DNA of 64,000 nt from positions 137,069,635 to 137,133,634 of the forward strand of contig NW_026262668.1 of assembly GCF_021869535.1 (NCBI RefSeq), in the 5' to 3' direction. This stretch comes from Mytilus californianus. Lineage: Eukaryota; Mollusca; Bivalvia; Mytilida; Mytilidae. Under the pieces are notes generated by a model. That model searched no databases, had not been told where the DNA came from, and worked only from the letters and a program-made list of their open reading frames with translations. Below are positions 22,428 through 33,000 of this stretch, one piece after another (within the stretch, counting starts at the first letter, position 1; each line of letters opens with the position of its first letter). Position numbers and translations under genes: made by a program.

Positions 22428-24113
22428 GTAATGACTGTAGATGATGGGATAGGCTAGTAATTACTGTAGATGAGATGCTAGGCTAGTTACGACTGTAGAC
22501 GAGGGGATATGCTAGTTACGACTGTAGATAGGATGATAGGCTAGTTATGACTGTAGATGAGGGGATAGGCTAGTTATGACTGTCGATGAGGGGATAGGCT
22601 AGTTATGACTGTAGACGAAGGGATAGGCTAGTAATGACTGTAGGTGAGGGGATATGCTAGTTATAACTGTAATTGAGGGAAGAGGCTAGTTATGACTGTA
22701 GATGAGGTGATAGGCTAGTTATGGCTACAGATGAGATGATAGGCTAGTTATGACTGTAGATGAGGGGATAGGCTATTTGTGACTGTAGATGAGATGATAG
22801 GCTAGTTATGACTGTAGATGAGGGGATATGCTAGTAATGACTGTAGGTGAGGGGATATGCTAGTTATAACTGTAATTGAGGGAAGAGGCTAGTTATGGCT
22901 GCAGATGAGATGATAGGCTAGTTATGACTGTAGATGAGGGGATAGGCTAGTTATGACTGTAGATGAGGGGATAGGCTAGTTATGACTGTAGACGAAGGGA
23001 TAGGCTAGTAATGACTGTAGGTGAGGGGATATGCTAGTTATAACTGTAATTGAGGGAAGAGGCTAGTTATGAATGTAGATGAGGTGATAGGCTAGTTATG
23101 GCTGCAGATGAGATGATAGGCTAGTTATGACTGTAGATGAGGGGATAGGCTAGTTGTGACTGTAGATGAGATGATAGACTAGTTATGACTGTAGATGAGG
23201 GATAGGCTAGTAATGAATGTAGGTGAGGGGATAGGCTAGTTATGACTTTAGATGAGGGGGTAGGCTAGTTATGACTGTAGATGAGGTGATAGGCTAGTTA
23301 TGACTGTAGGTGAGGTGATAGGCTAGTTATGACTGTAGATGAGGGGATAGGCTAGTAATGACTGTAGATGAGGGGATAGGCTAGTTATTACTTTAGATGA
23401 GGGGATAGGCTAGTTATGACTGTAGATTAGGGAATAGGCTAGTTATGACTGTAGATGAGATGACAGGTTAGTTATGACTGTAGATGAGGTGATAGGCTAG
23501 TTATGACTGTAGATGAGGGGATAGGCTAGTAATGACTGTAGGTGAGGGGATAGGCTAGTTATGACTGTAGTAGGGGGTAGGCTAGTTATGACTGCAGATG
23601 AGGTGATAGGCTAGTTATGACTGTAGATGAGGGGATTGGCAAGTTATGGCTGTAGATGAAGTGATAGGCTAGTTATGACTGTATATGAGATGATAGGCTA
23701 GTTATGGCTGTAAATGAGATGATAGGCTAGTTGTGGCTGTAGATGAGGGGATAGGCTAGTCATGACTCTAGATGAGGGGATAGGCTAGTTATGACTGTAG
23801 ATGAGGGGATAAGCTAGTTATGATTGTATATGAGGGGATAGGCTGGTCATGACTAGATGAGGGGATAGGCTAGTTATGACTGTAGATGAAGTGATAGGCT
23901 AGTTATGACTGTATATGAGATGATAGGCTAGTTATGGCTGTAAATGAGATGATAGGCTAGTTGTGGCTGTAGATGAGGGGATAGGCTAGTCATGACTGTA
24001 GATGAGGGGATAGGCTAGTTATGACTGTAGATGAGGGGATAAGCTAGTTATGATTGTAAATGAGGGGATAGGCTAGTCATGACTAGATGAGGGGATAGTT
24101 ATGACTGTAGATG
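22428..24113 (+). repeat. 29-bp minisatellite, about 58 units, with higher-order structure
   Basis: The unit is GATGAGGGGATAGGCTAGTT + ATGACTGTA. Variant blocks are themselves duplicated: TAATTGAGGGAAGAGGC recurs near 22671, 22872 and 23047 (about 200 and 175 bp apart, multiples of the unit). A block starting GATGAAGTGATAGG recurs at about 23655 and 23885 (230 bp). Units are contiguous with no unique spacers, so this is not a CRISPR array. Confidence 0.92.
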
Positions 24114-24714
24114 AACCCAAAGTTGAGAGAAGTAAAATGACATGTTATATTAAATGAAATTCTAAAAGTAAAAAAAAAAACATGGCTGTTTACAATATTT
24201 TACAGATAAGACATTATTCAGATTAATATAAAAAAAACAAGTAACAAAAGATAACATAAATAATTTTAATAATTTTCTTATCATCTTTACACAATAGTTC
24301 ATGCTTCTTCCTTAACAAATACATGATAAAAATCTATAACTGGTAACAAATTATAATAAAATCATTGCATTTATTAAGTACTTGTTGCATTTTGTTTTAA
24401 ACATCAATAAGTGTGACTGTGAATATTATGATAATGTTACATTTTTCTCTTTATGGCATTATATTCTAAGTAAAACATTTGAATTCAAAGAAGCATTATT
24501 GCCTCCAATCAAATTTATCCTTAACTAAGTTACTTCAATATTGACTGTCATGATAGAACCTCCTAGACTGTCCTACAGAAGTCTTCTAGAAATAAAGTAT
24601 TAGGACTTGCATCAAAGCAATCATGTACCTTTACAATAATGAATCGCATGAAAAATTATAGATGCACAACATAAACTCATTTCTAGCAAGAAAAAGCTTA
24701 TTGGTATAATGAGT
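24114..24714. other. unassigned AT-rich sequence
   Basis: Separates two minisatellites; no feature seen. Confidence 0.5.
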
Positions 24715-25133
24715 TTCACTCCTTTTCTAGTAATGGTGATCTTGACCTTGGCAGTACTGAGCTTCTAATACTCAATAAACTTGACCTTTGCAGTATTGAG
24801 CTTCTAAGCATGATTCAATAATCTTGACCTTGACAGTATTGAGCTTCTAATATTCAATAATCTTGACCTTGACAGTATTGAGCTTCTAATATTCAATAAT
24901 CTTGACCTTGGCTCTATTGAGCTTCTAATATTCAATAATCTTGACCTTGACAGTATTGAGCTTCTAATATTCAATAATCTTGACCTTGGCAGTATTGAGC
25001 TTCTTATATTCAATAATCTTGACCTTGGCAGTATTGTACTTCTAAAATTCAATAATCTTGACCTTGTAAGTATTGAGCATCTAATATTCAATAATCTTGA
25101 CCTTGACAGTATTGAGCATCTAATATTCAATAA
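24715..25133 (+). repeat. 39-bp minisatellite
   Basis: About ten units of AATATTCAATAATCTTGACC + TTGACAGTATTGAGCTTCT. Because 39 is a multiple of three, the minus strand is open for 108 codons of a 13-residue repeat (SRLLNIRSSIL). That open frame is a by-product of unit length. The array ends at the target site of the insertion at 25149. Confidence 0.9.
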
Positions 25134-25148
25134 AGATCATCGTAATTA

Positions 25149-26107
25149 GTCACATGTAACATGTCAGGATGAGGTGAATCGTTATGACAGCGAGCAGTGA
25201 GTCATGCTCACCTTCACTATTGACTGGAGATATCTTTACCAGTATACACTCACTTGAACATCAAACCGCCAACTGGGATCTCTCAGCTAGGAATGGAGAT
25301 TACAAACTAGTAATAAGACGGAAAAAGTCCAGGCAACAAGAAGAGCAGAACGAGTCGCCTACATTTCCAAAAACATGGAAAAGGTCATCAAAAGCGAAAA
25401 CAGACAGGAATAAACGCCGCCTAGAAGCTTTTATAGCTAAGAAGTCCACACCATCGACAATTGAGAACGGAGAACCCTCTCAAAAATGTCTAGAAAAATG
25501 ACCCCAATGTAGATTCAACCAATAACACCGAAGAGAAGGGAGAATATACCGCAAAACCTACAGAGGAAATGACTACACAGGAACAACCGGTAGTCACAGT
25601 ACTCGACGACAACAGAAAACTACCCTGTACACCACAAAAGGATCCCCCCTGCACAACAGGTGCTGAGGGTCAACCTTCAGCAAATCCTGCAGGAATGGAA
25701 ACATCTCAACCAACTTCACGAATCAGGGTAGGAAAGATAACACTAGATCTACCACAACAGACCTTCCTGTTCGAGGTTGAAAAAGAAAACAGTTTTATTC
25801 TAGTCTACTAGGATAAGCTGTATCCATACAAAATGATCGAGAAAGAAAAAGACCCAGATTTCTACAATGCCATCAAAAGAAGTCATGATCACTGGCTAGA
25901 TGTACAAGACAAGAGGAATTTCTTATATACAGAGGAAAGAAAGCTGAACATTGAAGAAGTGGCTAAAAAACACTATTTCAAATTGAGAAAATTAAATAAA
26001 TAAAATAAAGGCTATATGAGACCAAACCTGTTAAAGTCCCTCTTTTGTTATATTTTTGTGTTATTGGGGCGAGATAAGCCCATCCCTTTTCTTGTCGAAA
26101 AAAAAAA
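25149..26107 (+). mobile_element. polyadenylated retro-insertion with 15-bp TSD
   Basis: The insert is 959 bp, ends in 11 A residues and is flanked by a perfect 15-bp direct repeat AGATCATCGTAATTA (25134-25148 and 26108-26122; the last A of the tail may belong to either). This is the signature of target-primed reverse transcription. It begins about 35 bp upstream of an ATG, keeps one long damaged ORF, and has AATAAA-like strings at about 25995-26008. It is either a processed copy of a host transcript or an ORF1-only retroelement. Confidence 0.85.
25184..26003 (+). pseudogene. broken ORF inside the retro-insertion, unknown protein
   Basis: The frame opens at ATG 25184 and runs about 105 codons. 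It is then broken by a frameshift near an A-run at 25493-25500, continues in another frame (TTQEQPVV.. TLDLPQQTFLFEV), meets an in-frame TAG at 25809-25811 and continues to TAA at 26001-26003, about 273 codons overall. Visible features are a Lys/Arg-rich middle (KLVIRRKKSRQ, KAKTDRNKRR) and a charged C-terminus (NIEEVAKKHYFKLRKL). I do not recognise the family. A nucleic-acid-binding ORF1-type protein would fit the basic character, but that is a guess. Confidence 0.6.
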
Positions 26108-26241
26108 AGATCATCGTAATTATTTTTACCTCAGTGTACTAAATTTGCAATTATATTCATTCAAAATAGTTGACAATATTCAATATGGGTACATATTTCT
26201 AGTTGAATGACAACAAAAATATAACAGACAACAAACTGACA

Positions 26242-26325
26242 GTAGGTAGAATTATAAAGTATGCACTGATGATTACATGGACCGTAGGTAGAATTAACAA
26301 GTATGCACTGATGATTACATGTACC
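26242..26325. repeat. 42-bp tandem duplication
   Basis: Two units of GTAGGTAGAATTA(T/A)... containing GTATGCACTGATGATTACAT lie head to tail. Confidence 0.8.
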
Positions 26326-26661
26326 ATACACATTCAGAAATCAAATGGAGTTTAATAATCACCTTAGTATTATAGAGTTAAATTATTTTCCTGTAATGGT
26401 GTAGCATCTATTATACATCTTGATTGGGAATAAAAGAGGAAGCCTGGTTATCTAAAATGTATGTTTTCCAGTCTTCTATATTAATGGAAAGTCTTTGTTA
26501 CAGTTATCACAACCATTTAGATTCAGGGGGATTTACAGTATATACACCTGTCTTGTCTTTTGTTAAATACTGTTGAGTTCTAGACATTTTGGATTTTTGT
26601 GTCAATGGGTTGCGGTCTCATTGACATACATTCCACCCCTCTTTTTATTTTTTAACATATA

Positions 26662-26900
26662 AATAACACACATACTTAATGATCACTTAATACATACACA
26701 CTTGATTATCACATGTACAATACACACTTAATGATCACTTAATAAACACTCTATAATCACATATACAATACACACTTAATGATCACTTAATAAACACTCT
26801 ATAATCACATATACAATACACACTTAATATTCACTTACAAGATATGTACTAAAGGATCAGTTATAAAAAGCACATTTCCTGATTACATATACAATGCACG
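26662..26900. repeat. 48-bp tandem repeat just beyond the PGAP3 stop codon
   Basis: About four units of ACACACTTAATGATCACTTA + ATAAACACTCTATAATCACA + TATACAAT, two nearly identical and the outer ones decayed. It lies 60-300 bp downstream of the PGAP3 stop in the direction of transcription, so it is probably in or near the 3' UTR. Confidence 0.75.
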
Positions 26901-26957
26901 TTTAATGATCCCAAATAAAAAACACATTCAAAGATGTTCAATCTATGACAACAGGAA

Positions 26958-27027
26958 TCACACTGTTTTTTTGTCTTTATCATCTCCTAATTCTAATTCC
27001 ATATTTAATCCATCTTCTATAACAAAA
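26958..27027 (-). CDS. PGAP3 coding exon 7 (terminal)
   Basis: Residues 321-343: FVIEDGLNMELELGDDKDKK then TV and TGA at 26958-26960. The acceptor CTTTTCAG gives the correct phase. It is a short acidic cytosolic tail, as in human PGAP3, placed about 3 kb from exon 6. Confidence 0.88.
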
Positions 27028-30000
27028 CTGAAAAGAAAGAAAACATTTCTTTATTTTTTAGAAATGCTGGTGAACAGAGATTAAAGAATGAATTCAGTGA
27101 TTGTACAGTTGTTGTCTAATTGTAAGCACTTAAGGATGTTTGCTACTCTGTTTCAAAATAACAAGCTTTTTGAAAGACTGTCATAAATTGATAGTATATA
27201 AATGAAGGAACTAAAAAAGCAGAAAAAAATGAAGGGTCCGTGTAATTGTTTTCGAGATATAAGCCATTGAAAATTTGGCGGGAAATGATTCTCTCTAGAT
27301 TTTTCAAACATTTAACATTGGCACCTTTTTTCTTTCAAAAACATTGAAAAAATAACAAGGATTTAATAAGATTTTCAAAGATGGCTTTTTAAACTATATG
27401 TAATAAAATTATGAAAAGAAAAGTAGGGGTTAGTGGACAAAATTTCTTAATGGAAAAACATGGATAAAACCAGAGGATTCCGAATATCTGACAAAAAATC
27501 AAAAACAAGAGGAGCGAATTAAGTCTCTTAAAGTATCATCAATGTGCAGAAATGAACATTTAATTTATATACTTAATAAACCACTGTTATTTTAGAATAA
27601 TTACTATACATGTATGTTTCATTAGAATCCATAATTTAATTTGCGGACAACAATAGTGAGACACTCCAATATCATATCTCATTTCCGTATACAATACAAC
27701 AACTATGACTGCATGTGCTATCGGTTACATTATGTTAAAATAATTCATTGAAAAACAAACGAAAAGCTTGGTACAACTCTTAATTTCATGGTTGTAGCAC
27801 AAAAATGTAATTACAAGTATTGAATGCTTCTTTTTATTATTCTATAGGGTTGTAAAAGCGTTGATCATGCGCACATTTTTATACGACTGCAAACAAATTT
27901 TGCGGTCGTATATTGGTATGACGTTGGCATCGACCGAAGACACATTGGTTTTCGCACAATAACTTTAGTTTAAGTAAATGGATCTCTATGAAATTTTACC
28001 ATAAGGTTCAATACCACAAAAGGAAGGTTTTTGGGGGTTATGGTACCAACAGTTAAGGAATTAGGGGCCAAAAATAAGCATTTTAGTAACTTCCAGACAA
28101 TAACTTGTGTGTTAGTGTATGGATCTCCCTGACATTGTACCACAAGGTTCCATATCACAAAGGGAATGCTGGGATTGATTTTGGGGGTAATTGCCTCAAA
28201 ATTTTAGGAATTAGGAGCCAAAAAAGGGGCAAAAAACAAGAATTTTTCTAGTTTCATGACAATAACTTGTGTGTAAGTGTATGGATCTTTCTGAAATTGT
28301 ACTACAAGGTTCCATATCACAAAGGGAAAGCTGGAATTGAGTTTGGGGGTAATTGCCCAAAACGTTTAGGAATAAGGGGCTAAAAAGGGGCCAAAAATAA
28401 GCATTTTTCTAGTTTCCAGACAATAACTTGTGTTCAAGTGTATGGATCTCTCTGAAATTGTACTGCAAGGTACCATACCACAAAGGGAAGGCTGAGATTG
28501 ATTTTGGGGGTAATTGCCTCAAAATTTTAGGAATTAGGGGCCAAAAAGGGGCAAAAAACAAGCATTTTTCTAGTTTCAGGACAATAACTTGTGTGTAAGT
28601 GTATGGTTCTTTATGAAATTGTACTACAAGGTTCCATATCACAAAGAGAAAGCTGGGTTTGAGTTTGGGGGTAATTGCCCTAAACGTTTAGGAATTTGGG
28701 GCCAAAAAGGGGCCAAAAAACAAGTATTTATACAGTTTCCAGACAATAACTTGTGTTCAAGTGTATGGATCTCTCTGAAATTGTACTGCAAGCTACCATA
28801 CCACAAAGGGAAGGCTGGGATTGAGTTTGGGGGTGATGAATCATAAGGGGGTTCAAAAAATTGGAAGGGGGGGGGGTTCCTTTTTTTTTTTCTTTAAAAT
28901 TTTCCATTTTAAGTTGGTTATTTTTTATTTATATATAAAAGCAAATAATAATGATAAGGTTTGATTTATTCAAAAATTGAAATATTGGGGTTCTTTGATA
29001 TGCTGAATCTAACCGTGTAATTAGATTCTTAATTTTTGGTCCCGTTTTCAAATTGGTCTACATTAAGGTCCAAAGGGTCCAAAATTAAACTTAGTTTGAT
29101 TTTAACAAAAATTGAATTCTTGGGGTTCTTTGATATGCTGAATCTAACCGTGTATGTATTTAGATTTTGGATATTGGACCATAATAGGTAAATTAAAAAT
29201 TTTTAAGTTCTTAGACAACATTCATTCTGTGTCAGAATGACAGAAACCTATGCTGTGACAAATATTTAATCACAATCCAAATTCAGAGCTGTATCAAGCT
29301 TGAATGTTGTATCCATACTTGCCCCAACTGTTCAGGGTTCGACCTCTGCGGTTGTATCAAGCTGCGCCTAGCGGAGCATTTTATTATTATGAAGCATGGA
29401 AGCTCTTCATCCAAAATGTGCTTTGGTCAACACTTTTACATCCCCAATAAAATTAAATAAAGCATTAAATTTTAAATGAAAATAGTTCCTTTTCAACTGA
29501 ATATACTTCTCTAAAAGTATGAAATGTACTTTATTTCAGCAAAAAAAAAAGAAATTCTTTATCGTTTGAACCAAACCCAAACTGTACAGAGCATCTACCT
29601 TGCCCCAAAAGAAAGTTTACACAGAGACTTTATATTACATGTATCTCCTTGCAGGTGTAACACTTTTCTAGGTTTTGTTCATTTAATTGTTCAACCTAAC
29701 CATATAAGGGAGGATAACTCTTAACTTTTATAGTAAAATTTTATACTGTAATGTTAATGAAATTTTCATTTTCTACTTGTAGCAAGAAAACAACTTCGGT
29801 GACAGCATTTTTTTTTTTAATATTGTACAACCTATTTTCTCATATTTCATTTCAAAATTCAATTGCATTGATTTCTTTTTATTCACAAAAAAGTTTTTTT
29901 TTTTTCATTTTCATGAATAATCTATGCAAAATTGGGCAGTTTTGCACGACTCGTAGCTTGAAAAATAGCACTGTGACCCATACATTTTATTATATTTTTG

Positions 30001-33000
30001 CAAAAAGCATGGCAAAATCTACATTTTGGCAAAGTATAAAAATTCTATCTGAGGAAATCGATGGTGATTAATTTGTGAGAATACATACCTGTACCAAAGG
30101 TAACATACAGGTATTGTACCTGCATGCCACATTGAATGAGCATCAAAAATCCACAATAATGGAGGAAAATCCAGCAGTTCTAATAAAATAAGGAATGTCA
30201 AACCAAACATAGCTAGCATACATTTTTGTACATAACGTTTTTTTATTCCTTCTCTGTAAGCATAAAGCATCCATCCAGTAAAGTTTAATGCCCCTGTATT
30301 TAAAGAAAAATACTGAATTAAATAAAGACAATAAAAACCTTGTACTGGTTCATATATAGATATATGTGTAAACTATGTTCTCTTTTTTAAAGTAAGATTT
30401 TCTAAGACAGAAACTGGTGGATATCAAAGGGCTCCACTTCAGCAATGCAAAGGAGGCTTATTGATTTTTAATATTCTGTGTTGTAATCTGTTTTATTTTT
30501 CAATGTCTCTGTTGTTCCTTAACATTTAAAACTTTAACAACAAGAAATAGAGAAATTTACAAATAACAATGAAAATGAATTGATGAAGTCTAAGGATTAC
30601 ACAAAAACATTTTCCCCTTTTTTTAAGCCTTATCACTTGATATAACTAACAACAACAATAAATTTTATCCTGAATTACATAATGGAGTACTAATAGGATC
30701 TACTGACTTTCCTGGAGCTATTGGTGTTATGTTGCTTAATAGTCTAGTTTTCTGTATACCGGTAGTGAATTTTTAAACTTTTTAAACATGTTATCTTTCT
30801 TCATTTAATGTTTTTTTTATTGCCTGCTTGGTATCCTTTCCCTTTTTTCACAATCAGGATAACTAAGTCTAAATCGTTAACTTTTGACACAGTATCACAT
30901 AGTTTTGAACAATATTATGTACTATTGATAAGTTTAAATAGCTTTGGAGCATTATTTTAACAAGGAAGGACACTTCAAAACTAGAACTAAAATCATGTCA
31001 GATAAATTTTCATAACAAAAAATTCATTTTGGTTCAGAATATCTGTCAATGCATAATTTAAAATAATATTTTATATTTGCATTAATCTATCAAAACCTCT
31101 CAACAACTCATTTTTTACTATTGAAATATGATATGTAAAAGTTCCTCAAACACTTCCATAATAGTAGGTGCACAACTTCAACATTTGTGCGATCTTCCTG
31201 TGAAGTTTCATGGATTTGGATTGATAATTGTAGGAGGAATTGTTGATTACACAAATTAGGTACCCACTTTTTCCAGCCCCACTGACATCACTATACTATA
31301 AGGTGATTTTGGACTTGTCCAACCTGACTAAAAATGAACAATGCTGAGATAAAGACTACACAGATTACCTGCTCACAAGGCAGAGTAAAATTTATACAAA
31401 GGAAAGGAACTTTGGAAGTGTGACCACATAATGAAAATATCATAACTGATTTATACTTACCAAAAACGATATTTACTTGCATGTTATATCCATAATCAAA
31501 ATGAACAAAGGCAAGGTAGTAGATATGGTAAGTGTATAAGGCAATGACTAATGCTGCAAAAATGAGAGGACGGCGCACTGGACTTGTTCCATATAATCTG
31601 AAATATATACAAATAAACTGAAGTAGACATGTGCACTGAACTTGTGCTAAATTAACAGAAATTTATCAAAATTAAAAGATAAGGCACTAAACATGTTAAA
31701 TAATATGACAAATGGACCAAATAATCTGTAATGTCTCATAAGATTGGACAGTAAACATGAAGGTACCCAAACATACATAATGTCAAATCATAAAAATACA
31801 AATGGTTTAGTCTCTATGAAAACTTGTAAAATTTCCACTGCTATTTTTGCTAAATGGGTGCAATTTGGGAACTGTGATGTTAGGCTACTTAATAAGTGGA
31901 TGGGTACACTGAACTTTTTCAAAACTTACTGTTGTACCTTTACACAACTCTCCCAGGTAAAGGGAGGGTTGGCGCCTTCAAACATGTTTAACCCAGCCAC
32001 ATTCTGTATGTGCCTGTCCCAAGTTAGGAGCCTGTAATTCTGTGGTTGTCGTTTGTTGCTGTATAACATATTTGTGTTTTTTTTGGTTCATTGTTTTGTA
32101 CATAAATCAGGCCATTTAGTATTCTTGTTTGAATTGTTTGAATTGTTTTACATTTGTCATTTCTGTGCCTTTTATTGCTGACTTAGCGGGCATATACATT
32201 TATGTGTAGACTCTGTTCTCCTTTTTTTGGTCAGATTTTCTAAGACAGAAACTGGTGGATATCAAAGAGCTCCACTTCAGCAATGCTTATGTATGGGTTT
32301 TGCTCATTGTTGAAGGCCATACGGTGACCTTTACTTGTTAACTTCTATGTCATTTGGTATTTGGTGGAGAGTTGTCTCATTGGCAATCATACCACATCTT
32401 CTTATTTTTATATCTAATAAAGTTTTATGTAATTCCGCACGGGTAACTATATATAATACATTAACTGACAAAAGATCAGTCCTCTATGACTCGTAGTTCC
32501 TCTTAAGCAGGGAAAACAAAAAGCAAACATAAAAACACAATATACAAAACTTTGTTGGAGGAGTGAATATTTTAAGCACTGAATAAGTCAATAGATGTGT
32601 TGGAATTCAGTTGAATAATCACAAATGTTTCAAATATCCTAATATGAAAACTACATCTGGAGTTTCATAACAGTCAGTTGAACTTCTGTTAATATAAGAA
32701 GACAGTTTCATTTATAGTACTTTAAAAACATTACAATTAAAATAAAATAACAAGATGAACTGTAAGCTAATGCTAACTAATTAAAATCTCTTGCTCAATT
32801 TTGTTGACTTCATGTGATTAAAATTTCTTACTATGTGCATGACATCTTAGAGATACAAAGTTTGGCAAACAGGAAGCAGAATCTGAAGGAGGATAAAAGA
32901 GTCACAGAGGCCATCATAGCTACCAAAATGGATAAAATATTAAAAATGCAAAAGGGGGATAACTCTGAATAAAATTCAAATGACAGAAATCATTCTACAT

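Noticed and set aside
22428..24113. 29-bp repeats resembling a CRISPR array
   Set aside because: Units are contiguous with no unique spacers, and the surrounding DNA is animal.
24804..25130. 108-codon minus-strand ORF of SRLLNIRSSIL repeats
   Set aside because: The 39-bp unit keeps one frame open by arithmetic. There are no flanking coding features.
28409..28846. ORFs of 77-85 codons on both strands
   Set aside because: They are repeated in phase with the 160-bp units of a mobile element.
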